Of a stretch of DNA of 64,000 bases, positions 45,481 to 54,448 are shown piece by piece (the first letter of the stretch is position 1; the number at the start of each line of letters is the position of its first letter). The notes beneath the pieces were generated by a model. That model had not been told where the DNA came from and ran no database searches. It saw only the letters and a list, made by a program, of their open reading frames with translations. The DNA lies in assembly GCA_964650525.1 (NCBI GenBank), contig CAZYUA010000015.1, positions 1-64,000 of the forward strand. Reading direction: 5' to 3'. A program made the position numbers and the translations under genes. The DNA comes from UBA1413 sp964650525 (lineage in GTDB: Bacteria; Bacteroidota; Bacteroidia; Bacteroidales; Prolixibacteraceae).

Positions 45481-47016
45481 ATGATTCCGATACAAAAAAC
45501 GCTTTTGATGATCCTCGACGGATGGGGGATCGGCGATGGCAGTGAACGGGACATCATCTCCCGGGCACCTACTCCGTTTATGGATTCACTGGTGCGCAAC
45601 CATCCCCATTCCAAACTGATGACTTGCGGCAGGAATGTGGGGTTGCCCGACGGACAAATGGGTAACTCCGAAGTAGGACATCTGAATATCGGAGCCGGAA
45701 GGATCATTTACCAGGATATGGTACGAATCACCAAGGCTATTGAAGACCGGGAATTGTGGGAACATCCACAGGTGGTCCGGGCTTTTACCTACGCACGCGA
45801 GAACAGGAAAAAAGTCCATCTTATAGGGTTGATAGGACCCGGCGGTGTCCATGCCCTGAGTTCTCACCTGGTCGCCCTCTGCCGTATCGGCACCGACCTG
45901 GGGGTGGAAAGGCTTTTTATTCATGGTCTCACCGATGGCCGCGATACCGATCCCCGTTCGGGTTACGGATTTGTTGAGGAAGACATGCAGAATCTCGCGG
46001 GCACGAACGGCGTTTTCGCCTCCCTGATAGGCCGCTATTACGGCATGGACCGCGATAAGAACTGGGACCGCATAAAGCTGGCCTACGACCTTTACACTCT
46101 TGGCAAAGGAAAGAAAACTACTGCCCTGCTGGATGCAATACAGGAAAGCTATGAAGATGGGATCACCGATGAGTTTCTCAAGCCGCTGGTGGTTGTCGAT
46201 GATGCCGGACAACCACTGGCCCTGATCGAGGACAACGATGTGGTTATCTGCTTTAATTTCCGGACAGACCGCTTGCGCCAAACAACCATTGCTTTCACTC
46301 AAAAAGACCTGCCGGAATTCGGTATGCACACAATGAACCTGCAGTGGTATACCATGACCAGTTACAAGGCTGACTTCAAAAACATTCATGTTATCTTCGA
46401 CAAGGATAATGTTACCAAAACTTTAGGGGAAGTGGTGGCATCGGCAGGACTGAAACAGATCCGGATTGCTGAAACGGAGAAATACGCCCATGTGACCTTC
46501 TTCTTCAGCGGTGGCCGCGAAGCTGAATTTGAAGGAGAAAGCAGAATCCTCATCCAGTCACCCAAGGTGCCGACCTACGATCTCCAGCCTGAAATGTCAG
46601 CTCCTCAGGTGAAAGACGCCATCATTGCCGAACTGTCTAAACAGGAGGCAAGTCTGGTGGTATTGAATTTTGCCAACGGCGACATGGTCGGGCATACCGG
46701 CATTTATGAGGCTATCTGTAAAGCGGTGGTTGCCGTCGATGCGTGTGCTAAAGAAGTCGTGGAGTCTGCCCGGGCCAACGGATACGAAGTCCTGGTTATA
46801 GCAGACCATGGTAATGCCGACAACGTACTCAACGACGACGGCTCCGCCAATACCGCCCACTCCCTGAATCCGGTACCCTGCATTTACGTAACTTCCCGGC
46901 ATGGAATCAGTCTCAGCGATGGTATCCTTGCCGACGTGGCTCCTACGGTACTTACCATAATGGGGCTTGATATCCCCGGAGAAATGACCGGTAAGGTATT
47001 AATTGAACCAGCGTAA
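45481..47016 (+). CDS. gpmI: 2,3-bisphosphoglycerate-independent phosphoglycerate mutase
   Basis: A 511-residue cytosolic glycolytic enzyme converting 3- to 2-phosphoglycerate through a phosphoserine. LMILDGWGIG near 9-18 carries the first metal Asp; catalytic Ser lies in GQMGNSEVGHLNIG near 58-71; ADHGNADNVL near 440 carries later metal ligands. Length matches GpmI. Its TAA shares one base with the ATG of the DUF3109 gene, indicating translational coupling. Confidence 0.96.
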   Translation: MIPIQKTLLMILDGWGIGDGSERDIISRAPTPFMDSLVRNHPHSKLMTCGRNVGLPDGQMGNSEVGHLNIGAGRIIYQDMVRITKAIEDRELWEHPQVVRAFTYARENRKKVHLIGLIGPGGVHALSSHLVALCRIGTDLGVERLFIHGLTDGRDTDPRSGYGFVEEDMQNLAGTNGVFASLIGRYYGMDRDKNWDRIKLAYDLYTLGKGKKTTALLDAIQESYEDGITDEFLKPLVVVDDAGQPLALIEDNDVVICFNFRTDRLRQTTIAFTQKDLPEFGMHTMNLQWYTMTSYKADFKNIHVIFDKDNVTKTLGEVVASAGLKQIRIAETEKYAHVTFFFSGGREAEFEGESRILIQSPKVPTYDLQPEMSAPQVKDAIIAELSKQEASLVVLNFANGDMVGHTGIYEAICKAVVAVDACAKEVVESARANGYEVLVIADHGNADNVLNDDGSANTAHSLNPVPCIYVTSRHGISLSDGILADVAPTVLTIMGLDIPGEMTGKVLIEPA

Positions 47017-47609
47017 TGATTGAGATCGGCCGGGCCATTGTCAGCCGTGATATTCTGGAGGAATGCTTTCAGTGCGACCTGTCCTTGTGCAAGGGAGCCT
47101 GTTGCGTTGAGGGCGACTCCGGGGCACCCCTTACACCCGAAGAAGCCCGGTTCCTTGAATCAGGATATCCCTTATTCCAGGAATTCCTGTCCCCGTTACA
47201 CCGCCAGACAATCGAATCTGCCGGTTATTCCATGACCGACAGCGACGGCGACCTGGTAACCCCGCTGGTCAAAAACCGGCAATGCGTTTACTCTTATGTA
47301 AACCCGGAAGGTATTTTGAAATGTGCTGTGGAAAAAGCCTGGACTGAGGGGAAAATCTCCTTCAGAAAACCTGTATCCTGCCATCTTTTCCCGATTCGCA
47401 TCACCTCCTATGCTCATTTTGACGCTGTCAATTATCAAAAGATTGAAATCTGCCGTCCGGGACGGGAATGCGGCAAAAACTCCCGGCTCCCCTTGTACCG
47501 TTTCCTTCGCGATCCCCTGGTCCGTAAGTATGGAGAAACGTGGATGGCCCAGCTCGAATGGATCGCTAAACGGCTGGTAAAAACAGCCGAAAAACCTACC
47601 AGGTGGTAA
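47016..47609 (+). CDS. DUF3109 family Cys-rich protein
   Basis: A 197-residue cytosolic protein. Cys17, Cys20, Cys25, Cys29 and Cys30 in CFQCDLSLCKGACC, with later Cys in KNRQCVYSY, ILKCAVEKA, KPVSCHLFPIR and CRPGRECGK, give a pattern typical of the DUF3109/YkgJ group, thought to bind zinc or an iron-sulfur cluster. The function is unknown. Its ATG overlaps the gpmI stop by one base. Its last 14 bases overlap the end of the converging VOC gene. Confidence 0.88.
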   Translation: MIEIGRAIVSRDILEECFQCDLSLCKGACCVEGDSGAPLTPEEARFLESGYPLFQEFLSPLHRQTIESAGYSMTDSDGDLVTPLVKNRQCVYSYVNPEGILKCAVEKAWTEGKISFRKPVSCHLFPIRITSYAHFDAVNYQKIEICRPGRECGKNSRLPLYRFLRDPLVRKYGETWMAQLEWIAKRLVKTAEKPTRW

Positions 47610-47988
47610 TCTCAATCCGGTTTCCATCGGGATCGAGCACGATGCTCTCATAATTGTTGTTACCAGTGATACGGGGTTCCCCGATTACTTTAAACCCGTC
47701 TTCGCGTAACTGTCTGACTGTCTGGTCTACTTTCTCCCTCGATCCTGCATTCAAGGCAAAATGAACGATGCCGGTGAATTGTTTCAGTGGGTTGTTCTTG
47801 TTCTTCGGTACGTTGGGCATTTCCATCAATTCCAGTTTGCAGTTTCCGTTAAAGGTCAGAAAAAAGGATCGGAACTCCTTGGAGTGATTATAATACGCAG
47901 GTCCTGATGAGGCATCAAAATAGTGTATGTAGAAATTCTTCATCCCTTCAAGGTTGTAAGTCCAGATTGCAACATGGTCAATCGTCAT
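47596..47988 (-). CDS. VOC-family (glyoxalase-like) protein
   Basis: A 130-residue vicinal-oxygen-chelate protein. IDHVAIWTYNLE at the start (metal His), GIVHFALNAGSRE near 80 and SIVLDPDGNRIEITTW at the end (metal Glu) are the two beta-alpha-beta modules. Members include lactoylglutathione lyases, dioxygenases and isomerases; this one cannot be narrowed. ATG 47988 is preferred to 48009 because the fold begins immediately there. Confidence 0.88.
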   Translation of the reverse strand: MTIDHVAIWTYNLEGMKNFYIHYFDASSGPAYYNHSKEFRSFFLTFNGNCKLELMEMPNVPKNKNNPLKQFTGIVHFALNAGSREKVDQTVRQLREDGFKVIGEPRITGNNNYESIVLDPDGNRIEITTW

Positions 47989-48411
47989 GGCAAATGGTTT
48001 TATGTACATCTGCTTTTACGGTTCTTTTTGACGTAGGGTTATATTCTTTATTGCTAAAAACGGAGCCCTGACAGTGTGGATTTGCCTTCGATGACCATCT
48101 TTCAAAACCTGCGGACTGTTTCTTTTTTTAACCATTGCTTCAAAAGTTTGATCTTTCCGTAATTGCCTTCCGGAAAATTAACCTTTTTTAACCCCTGAAA
48201 ATAAGGGCCTTTCGGTGAACAAGCCCTATAATTTGAAAGTGTAATACGCAATATATCAGTTCATTGCATTTTTTTAATCAGGGTATTCCCGGTTCCTTAT
48301 GAAACTAGGTGGAAAGGGTCTTCCGGTCATCCGCTTGTTTTTTTTATACTTTTGCCCGCGATCAGAAGCCCCGGGGCGGTAAAGCCCGGGCTTTCCTTCT
48401 GGTACCTTAGC
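47989..48411. other. Intergenic region between divergent VOC and acyl-CoA ligase genes
   Basis: No gene or RNA is recognised. It is AT-rich with several T-runs; the only clear signal is the plus-strand -7 box at 48347-48354. The leader after that box contains an imperfect GC-rich hairpin (AGCCCC...CCCGGGCT, about 48367-48392). Confidence 0.5.
48347..48354 (+). promoter_or_regulatory. -7 box of the AMP-binding ligase gene
   Basis: TACTTTTG matches TAnnTTTG exactly, giving a leader of about 50 bases to the ATG at 48412. Confidence 0.6.
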
Positions 48412-50085
48412 ATGATTAAATATACAGTACCCGCCCTCTTGGGCGAAACCATCAGCAGATTCCCTGACTTACCGGCTTTGACATTTGTGGGAGAGACTCC
48501 TGTTACTTACCGTCAGCTTAAAGAAAAAATCGAGGATTGTACTATTTTGCTTCAGCAAAATGGGATTGAAAAAGGAGACAGAGTAGCCATCCTGAGCATC
48601 AACATGCCCAACTGGGCTATTGCTTTTTTTTCTATTCTTTCGACAGGAGCCGTTGTGGTTCCCATTCTGCCCGATTTTCACCCCAATGAGATCAAAAGCA
48701 TTCTCGATCACGCAGGGGTAAAGGTGCTTTTTGTGTCTGAAAATCTGTACCACAAGGTGGAAAAGGAAGAATTGTCCGGAATACGGGCCCTGGTCTCGAT
48801 CGAAAACATGGCCCTCATACCTTCAGGCACACCGGTTTCGAAGCTGGATGCTCTGACGCCCTGGGCTATCCCTCCGGGATCAACTGTCCGGAGTACCGGG
48901 GTTGAAGAAGACGATCTGGCAACCATAATATACACTTCGGGAACCACCGGTAATTCCAAAGGGGTGATGCTTTCGCAAAGGAATATTGCCTGGAATGGCA
49001 AACAGGCTTTTACCATGGAGCCTGTATTCGAATACGACCGTTTTCTCTCCATCCTGCCGCTTTCGCACACCTACGAAAATACCCTCGGATTGCTGTTGCC
49101 CATGTTCCATGGAGCATCGGTCCATTATCTGCGGAAGCCACCTGTGCCTGCTGTATTGCTGCCGGCATTGCAGATGGTCAGGCCCACCAAATTATTGTCC
49201 GTACCTCTGGTGATTGAAAAGATCTTCCGGAATAAAATCTTCCCTGCCTTTCAGAAAAGCCCCCTTACCAGGACTCTTTACAAATTTCCGGTTACGCGGA
49301 AGTTGCTCCACCGGGTTGCTGGTAAGAAACTTATGAAAACCTTTGGTGGTGAGATCACATTCTTTGGCATCGGAGGTTCCAAACTCGATCAAAGGGTTGA
49401 GCGGTTTCTGAAGGAAGCCAGGTTTCCCTATGCCATAGGATATGGTCTCACTGAGACCTCTCCACTGCTGGCGGGAACTACTCCAAGGACCCCCAGGGTA
49501 GGCTCTACCGGCCAGGCACTCCAGGGGGTCAGCTTGCGGCTGGCAGATGTGAACCACGAAACCGGCGAAGGAGAGATTCAGGCCAAAGGACCCAACATAA
49601 TGATCGGGTATTACAAAAATCCGGAAGTCACAGCTCAGGTTTTTACCTCCGACGGCTGGTTCCGTACCGGGGATCTCGGAACTTTCGACAAAGATGGGTT
49701 CCTCCGGATTAAGGGAAGAATAAAAAATATGATCGTGGGAGCCAGCGGAGAAAATATTTACCCCGAAGAAATCGAGTCGCTGATTAACCGCATGCGTTAT
49801 GTGGTAGAATCGGTGGTGGTGGAGAAAAAGGGAAAACTGGTGGCTCTGATTCATCTGAATATGGAAGAGATCGAACACCAGTACCAGAGTCTCAAAAACG
49901 ATGCCGCCCTGTTTGCTGAGAAAATCAGCATCCGCAAGGAGGAGATCCTGAAAGAGATCCATGAAAAGGTTAATGCTCAGGTCAACAAGTTTTCGAGACT
50001 GCAGCAGGTGATGTTCCATCATGAGCCTTTTGAGAAAACCCCGACCCAAAAGATCAAACGATTTCTTTACCAGACCAAGAAATAG
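48412..50085 (+). CDS. AMP-binding long-chain acyl-CoA synthetase-like protein
   Basis: A 557-residue adenylate-forming enzyme that would activate a fatty acid to acyl-AMP and then acyl-CoA. P-loop-like IIYTSGTTGNSKGVMLS near 180-196, GYGLTETSPLLAG near 343, and GDLGTFDKDGFLRIKGRIKNMIV near 420-442 are all present. The start at 48412 follows the promoter; the in-frame ATG-less extension upstream lies in the leader. The exact acyl substrate is unknown. Cytosolic or peripheral membrane. Confidence 0.9.
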   Translation: MIKYTVPALLGETISRFPDLPALTFVGETPVTYRQLKEKIEDCTILLQQNGIEKGDRVAILSINMPNWAIAFFSILSTGAVVVPILPDFHPNEIKSILDHAGVKVLFVSENLYHKVEKEELSGIRALVSIENMALIPSGTPVSKLDALTPWAIPPGSTVRSTGVEEDDLATIIYTSGTTGNSKGVMLSQRNIAWNGKQAFTMEPVFEYDRFLSILPLSHTYENTLGLLLPMFHGASVHYLRKPPVPAVLLPALQMVRPTKLLSVPLVIEKIFRNKIFPAFQKSPLTRTLYKFPVTRKLLHRVAGKKLMKTFGGEITFFGIGGSKLDQRVERFLKEARFPYAIGYGLTETSPLLAGTTPRTPRVGSTGQALQGVSLRLADVNHETGEGEIQAKGPNIMIGYYKNPEVTAQVFTSDGWFRTGDLGTFDKDGFLRIKGRIKNMIVGASGENIYPEEIESLINRMRYVVESVVVEKKGKLVALIHLNMEEIEHQYQSLKNDAALFAEKISIRKEEILKEIHEKVNAQVNKFSRLQQVMFHHEPFEKTPTQKIKRFLYQTKK

Positions 50086-50308
50086 CAGCGCTTCTCAGGT
50101 TTATCCCCCTTATATCATTCAAAATGTCTCCGGAAGGGATACGTTGTGAATCTGCAGCTCCCTTTCCTTAGGTACCTATCGGAATCCGGAAAATGGAGTT
50201 ACCGGGTGGAAGCTGTTTTTCCGGCTTTCCGGATTCGCTGGTTATGATGGCGATGGGATGAAATCACATCCTGCGGAACAGCGGGGCTCTTTCATGGCTG
50301 AAAAGTAT

Positions 50309-50316
50309 TACCTTTG
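50309..50316 (+). promoter_or_regulatory. -7 box of purM
   Basis: TACCTTTG, within ATTACCTTTGCA, matches exactly and ends 10 bases before ATG 50327 and 19 before ATG 50336. It shows that the longer frame from 50258 is not translated. Confidence 0.65.
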
Positions 50317-50326
50317 CATCCTGACA

Positions 50327-51505
50327 ATGAACAGGATGGAGAGCAATTCCCGATATGGAGCCAGGGGAGTCTCTGCCGGCAAGGAAGAGGTACACCGCGC
50401 TATCCGCAACACCGGCAAAGGCTTGTACCCAAAAGCTTTCTGCAAAATAATCCCTGATATTCTGGGAGGTGATCCGGATTGGTGCAATATCATGCATGCC
50501 GATGGTGCAGGTACGAAAAGTGCGCTGGCCTACCTCTACTGGCGGGAGACCAGGGATCTTTCAGTCTGGAAAGGAATAGCCCAGGACGCCCTGGTAATGA
50601 ATCTGGACGACCTTGCCTGTGTTGGTGCCATCGACAACATCCTGGTATCTTCGACCATTGGCCGCAATAAAAAGCTGATTCCGGGCGAAGTTATTGAAGC
50701 CATCATCGAGGGTACCGAAGCCATGTGCAGCCTGCTTCGCACCCTGGGCATCGGCGTTTGGCCGACAGGTGGCGAGACAGCCGATATCGGCGACCTGGTC
50801 AGGACCATCGTTGTTGATTCGACAGTTGCCTGCAGGATGCCCCGCCGCGATGTGATTCCGGGAGGCCAAATCCGGCCGGGAGATGTTATTGTCGGGCTCT
50901 CTTCTTCAGGCAGGGCCACATACGAAGACACTTTTAACGGAGGTATGGGTAGCAATGGTCTGACGGCTGCCCGCCATGATCTATTTGCCCGCTACCTGGC
51001 TGACCTCTATCCCGAAAGCTACGATCCTGCCATGCCTGCGGAGCTCGTTTATTCCGGTGGTTACCACCTTACCGACCCGGTGGCGGAAACTGGTACGGAT
51101 GCCGGCAAACTGGTACTTTCACCCACCCGCACCTATACCCCTGTTATCAGAGCCCTGCTGCAAAACCACCGGCCTGACTTGCACGGCCTTATTCATTGTT
51201 CCGGGGGAGGGCAGACCAAGGTCTTGCACTTTATCGACAAGGGCTGGATTGTCAAGGACAACCTCTTCCCCCTGCCTTCCCTGTTCCGAATCATTCAGGA
51301 ACAATCAGGCACCAACTGGCACGAAATGTACCGGGTTTTTAACATGGGCCACCGGATGGAGATCTATACTTCCCCCGAGGCTGCTTCCGGCATCATCGGA
51401 ATCTCCCGGGCCTTTAACATCGATGCCCGCATCATCGGACATGTGAAAGCATACCCCGGTAAGAAACTTACCATTCATACAGAAGCAGGAATCTTTGAAT
51501 ATTAG
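50327..51505 (+). CDS. purM: Phosphoribosylformylglycinamidine cyclo-ligase (AIR synthase), Bacteroidota type
   Basis: A 392-residue enzyme closing the imidazole ring of AIR in purine synthesis with ATP. It matches the longer Bacteroidota PurM: SRYGARGVSAGKEEVH at the start, CNIMHADGAGTKSALAYLYW near 57-76, TGGETADIGDLVRTI near 145, GSNGLTAARHD near 200 and CSGGGQTKVLHF near 287. ATG 50336 (MESNSRYG) is an equally possible start, giving 389 residues and a more usual leader of about a dozen bases. No other purine genes are adjacent. Confidence 0.9.
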   Translation: MNRMESNSRYGARGVSAGKEEVHRAIRNTGKGLYPKAFCKIIPDILGGDPDWCNIMHADGAGTKSALAYLYWRETRDLSVWKGIAQDALVMNLDDLACVGAIDNILVSSTIGRNKKLIPGEVIEAIIEGTEAMCSLLRTLGIGVWPTGGETADIGDLVRTIVVDSTVACRMPRRDVIPGGQIRPGDVIVGLSSSGRATYEDTFNGGMGSNGLTAARHDLFARYLADLYPESYDPAMPAELVYSGGYHLTDPVAETGTDAGKLVLSPTRTYTPVIRALLQNHRPDLHGLIHCSGGGQTKVLHFIDKGWIVKDNLFPLPSLFRIIQEQSGTNWHEMYRVFNMGHRMEIYTSPEAASGIIGISRAFNIDARIIGHVKAYPGKKLTIHTEAGIFEY

Positions 51506-51674
51506 CGTAAATGGGGTTCCGGGATCTTTAGTAAGAAGCAGGAAATGTCTTGAGGGAAACCCCGGCGGAATTGACCTCCCCGATAAATAATTTCTGAAGC
51601 CGGACAAATCCCGTTCTGATGAAAAAGCCGGTAGCCGGAAAGCTTCGGCAATGCCGCCAATCAATAGATGTATA

Positions 51675-51682
51675 TATTTTTG
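51675..51682 (+). promoter_or_regulatory. -7 box of prfA
   Basis: TATTTTTG matches TAnnTTTG exactly and ends 9 bases before the ATG at 51692, arguing against the upstream in-frame ATG at 51668. Confidence 0.55.
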
Positions 51683-51691
51683 AAACAACGT

Positions 51692-52777
51692 ATGGCTGAT
51701 CATTCAATTCTCGAAAAATACGAACAGATAAAGAACCGTTTTGAGGAGCTGGCCCAGCAAATCACCGATCCTGCTTCCATGAACGACATGAAACGGTATG
51801 TGAAAATGAACCAGGAATACAAAAGGCTGGAATCCCTGGTTCGCTCTTTCAGGGAATACAAAGCACTGGTCGACAACATAGAGTCGGGCAGGGAGATGCT
51901 GAACGAAGAAGAGGATCCCGGAATCAGGGAGATGGCAAGGCAGGAAATGGATGGTTCTGCAGCCCTGCTTCCCGGAAAGGAGCAGGAGATAAAACTGCTG
52001 CTGATCCCTGCCGACCCTGAAGATTCACGGAATGCTATCCTCGAGATCAGAGCTGGCACCGGTGGGGATGAAGCCTCCCTATTTGCCGGCGACCTTTTTC
52101 GTATGTATTCCAAATATTGCGAAAGAAAAGGATGGCGGATCGAAGTAACCAACATGAATGAAGGCACTGCCGGAGGATTCAAGGAAATCGTCGCCAAGAT
52201 AACCGGTGATGGCGTTTATGGAATCCTCAAATATGAGTCGGGTGTCCATCGGGTGCAAAGGGTGCCTCAAACAGAAGCGCAAGGCAGGGTCCACACCTCT
52301 GCCGCTACAGTGGCTGTACTGCCCGAAGCCGAGGAATTCGACGTGGAACTGCGTGAAAGCGACATCCGCAAGGATACCTACTGCTCTTCCGGACCGGGGG
52401 GACAGTCGGTCAACACCACCTATTCTGCTATCCGGCTTACCCACTTGCCTACCGGGATCGTGGTGACCTGCCAGGATGAAAAATCACAGATTAAGAACCT
52501 GGCCAAGGCGATGGCAGAACTCAGAACCCGAATCTATAACATGGAGTACCAAAAGTATATCGACGACATCTCTCATCGCAGACGCACCATGGTTTCCACC
52601 GGTGACCGCTCTGCCAAGATCAGAACCTACAACTGGCCTCAGGGACGGGTCACCGACCACCGGATCGGACTTACCCTCTACAATCTGCCGGTTATTGTCG
52701 CCGGCGACCTCGACGAAATCATCGGCAAACTGATGATCGAAGAAAATGCCGAACGGCTGAAAGAAACTGAAATCTGA
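51692..52777 (+). CDS. prfA: Peptide chain release factor 1
   Basis: A 361-residue factor that reads UAA and UAG and releases the finished peptide. The GGQ motif in SSGPGGQSVNTT near 225-236 enters the peptidyl transferase centre. The stop-codon tripeptide is PQT in RVPQTEAQG near 182 (PxT class, so RF1 rather than RF2, which has SPF). There is no programmed frameshift, also consistent with RF1. Start at 51692 (MADHSILEKYEQ) follows the promoter. Confidence 0.95.
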   Translation: MADHSILEKYEQIKNRFEELAQQITDPASMNDMKRYVKMNQEYKRLESLVRSFREYKALVDNIESGREMLNEEEDPGIREMARQEMDGSAALLPGKEQEIKLLLIPADPEDSRNAILEIRAGTGGDEASLFAGDLFRMYSKYCERKGWRIEVTNMNEGTAGGFKEIVAKITGDGVYGILKYESGVHRVQRVPQTEAQGRVHTSAATVAVLPEAEEFDVELRESDIRKDTYCSSGPGGQSVNTTYSAIRLTHLPTGIVVTCQDEKSQIKNLAKAMAELRTRIYNMEYQKYIDDISHRRRTMVSTGDRSAKIRTYNWPQGRVTDHRIGLTLYNLPVIVAGDLDEIIGKLMIEENAERLKETEI

Positions 52778-52831
52778 AACACGGGCTGATGACCAGTGCT
52801 TTATGAAACCGGTAAAGAATAACGATATCTT

Positions 52832-53575
52832 ATGAATAACGAACTGAAACTTGCCGTCCTTATCGACGGAGACAACATTCCCTCAGCCTATGTGAAGGAG
52901 ATGATGGAAGAAATCGCTAAATACGGAACTCCCACTATCCGGAGGATTTATGGGGATTGGACAAAACCAACCCTCAGTAAATGGAAAAATATGCTCCTGG
53001 AAAATGCCATCATCCCCGTTCAGCAGTATGGCTATACCGTCGGCAAGAATGCCACTGACTCGGCCATGATCATCGACGCCATGGATATCCTGTATTCAGA
53101 AAAGGTCGACGGTTTCTGCATTGTTTCGAGCGACAGCGATTTCACCCGCCTGGCAACCCGTCTTAGGGAAGCCGGTATGCTGGTGATCGGAATAGGGGAA
53201 AAGAAAACCCCCGACCCCTTCATTGTAGCCTGTAATAAGTTTATCTATATCGAGATTCTGAAATCACAGGTGAAAGATGAAGACTCCGGTGTTAAGAAAG
53301 AGGTGGGGAAAAAGGCGGATGTGGAGAAGATAACCCCTAAGGTGATCCGTCTGATTGCTTCCACCATTTCCGATCTTGCCGATGAGGACGGGTGGGCTTT
53401 CCTGGGGGATGTGGGCAGCAGGCTGCTGAAAAAGCAACCCAATTTTGATTCCCGCAATTATGGGTTTGAAAAGCTCACCCCCATGATAAATTCTGTCAAT
53501 AAGTTTGAGATCGAACAACGCGAAAGCCCTAAAGGCAAATCGGTAAAACTTATTTACGTGCGGAACAAGGCCTGA
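52832..53575 (+). CDS. NYN-domain protein with C-terminal LOTUS/OST-HTH domain
   Basis: A 247-residue protein. Residues about 5-150 form an NYN (PIN-like, LabA-type) nuclease domain: AVLIDGDNIPSAY near 8-20, ATDSAMIIDAMDIL near 74-87 and CIVSSDSDFTRLATRLRE near 97-114 supply the acidic metal-binding residues. A charged linker (KDEDSGVKKEVGKKADVEK) leads to an OST-HTH/LOTUS domain (about 170-245), which in other proteins binds RNA. It probably cleaves or regulates RNA in the cytosol, by inference. Stands between prfA and a convergent DUF4126 gene. Confidence 0.88.
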   Translation: MNNELKLAVLIDGDNIPSAYVKEMMEEIAKYGTPTIRRIYGDWTKPTLSKWKNMLLENAIIPVQQYGYTVGKNATDSAMIIDAMDILYSEKVDGFCIVSSDSDFTRLATRLREAGMLVIGIGEKKTPDPFIVACNKFIYIEILKSQVKDEDSGVKKEVGKKADVEKITPKVIRLIASTISDLADEDGWAFLGDVGSRLLKKQPNFDSRNYGFEKLTPMINSVNKFEIEQRESPKGKSVKLIYVRNKA

Positions 53576-53636
53576 CCGCACGGGAAGGTCGGAACATACA
53601 CCCTGACGTGAAGAAAGGGATCCCGGGATTCATGTC

Positions 53637-54218
53637 TCAGACAGTTTGTTGAATTTTTCTGCCTTTCTTCCGTGTAAAAATCCACCGGAAAAGCACGAAA
53701 AAGGTCAGAAGGATGATCACGGCAACCATTCCGGGCAGGAGAAGGGTCATGATGGGGGTCACTACGGAGGCAACATTTTCACCTGAGGCTACCAGGAAGT
53801 TGGCTGCTCCCCCTGTAGAACCCGATGACCCGAGACGGAGAGCAGCTGTTCCTCCCTGAATGGTGGCGGCAGTACCACCTCCGATCACCAATCCCAGACC
53901 CCACTTAAGCAGTTCATTGTCGACCGGTAAAACCGATGCGGAAATCAGGGTGCCCGCAACAACCGCCAGCGGGGTAGACAGGGAATCCAGCAGATTGTCT
54001 ACAAACGGAATGTAATAGGCTGTGACCTCTACGAGGGTTGCCACTCCAAACCCAAAAAGGGCTGTATTCCCCGATAACCAACTGAAACTGTCGTTCAGCG
54101 AAAGGAACCCGAACCTTGCCGCCAGCCCCGCAATCAACAGGGGCACAAAGACCCTGAATCCTGTGCTGGCACTCAACCCGATGCCCAAAGCCACAGCAGT
54201 TATTATCTCTTTTTCCAT
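53637..54218 (-). CDS. DUF4126 membrane protein
   Basis: A 193-residue inner-membrane protein with about five hydrophobic segments and glycine/threonine-rich loops (GGGTAATIQGGTAALRLGSSGSTGG). The family is of unknown function. A short Lys/Arg-rich C-terminus (RKKGRKIQQTV) likely faces the cytosol. Promoter complement CAAAGTTA lies 24 bases upstream of the start. Confidence 0.85.
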   Translation of the reverse strand: MEKEIITAVALGIGLSASTGFRVFVPLLIAGLAARFGFLSLNDSFSWLSGNTALFGFGVATLVEVTAYYIPFVDNLLDSLSTPLAVVAGTLISASVLPVDNELLKWGLGLVIGGGTAATIQGGTAALRLGSSGSTGGAANFLVASGENVASVVTPIMTLLLPGMVAVIILLTFFVLFRWIFTRKKGRKIQQTV

Positions 54219-54241
54219 GACACCTGCATGATAAAACCACG

Positions 54242-54249
54242 CAAAGTTA
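54242..54249 (-). promoter_or_regulatory. -7 box of the DUF4126 gene
   Basis: Minus-strand TAACTTTG matches TAnnTTTG exactly, 23 bases before the ATG at 54218. Confidence 0.55.
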
Positions 54250-54387
54250 CCATATTGCGCGGATTATTGCAGTGCAACGGGTGCTTGTTTCTTTCCGGTT
54301 GCTTCCCCTGATGCCATAAATCGGCTGACTGTTCTTTTTTTCCGGGCACCCCGTATGACGGATTACAGACGCTGGCAACCCGCTGGC

Positions 54388-54419
54388 TTTGACGTCGTCA
54401 AAAAAAGATCGTATCTTTA
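54388..54419 (+). promoter_or_regulatory. pyrF promoter with overlapping palindrome
   Basis: TTTG (54388-54391), a 20-base gap, then TATCTTTA (54412-54419, one mismatch) form a -33/-7 pair 30 bases before the ATG. The -33 element is one half of a palindrome TTTGACG-T-CGTCAAA (54388-54402), a possible operator. Confidence 0.5.
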
Positions 54420-54448
54420 GCTGGCTTTAGCCCTTATTTTTTAAGGAA

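Noticed and set aside
45586..46389. 267-codon minus-strand frame opposite gpmI
   Set aside because: It is a shadow of a clear phosphoglycerate mutase.
47989..48411. Non-coding RNA in the longest gene-free stretch
   Set aside because: Only one promoter box and one weak hairpin are visible, with no conserved riboswitch or tRNA-like pattern.
49192..50049. 285-codon minus-strand frame opposite the acyl-CoA ligase
   Set aside because: The plus strand carries all adenylation motifs; the antisense frame shows no recognisable features.
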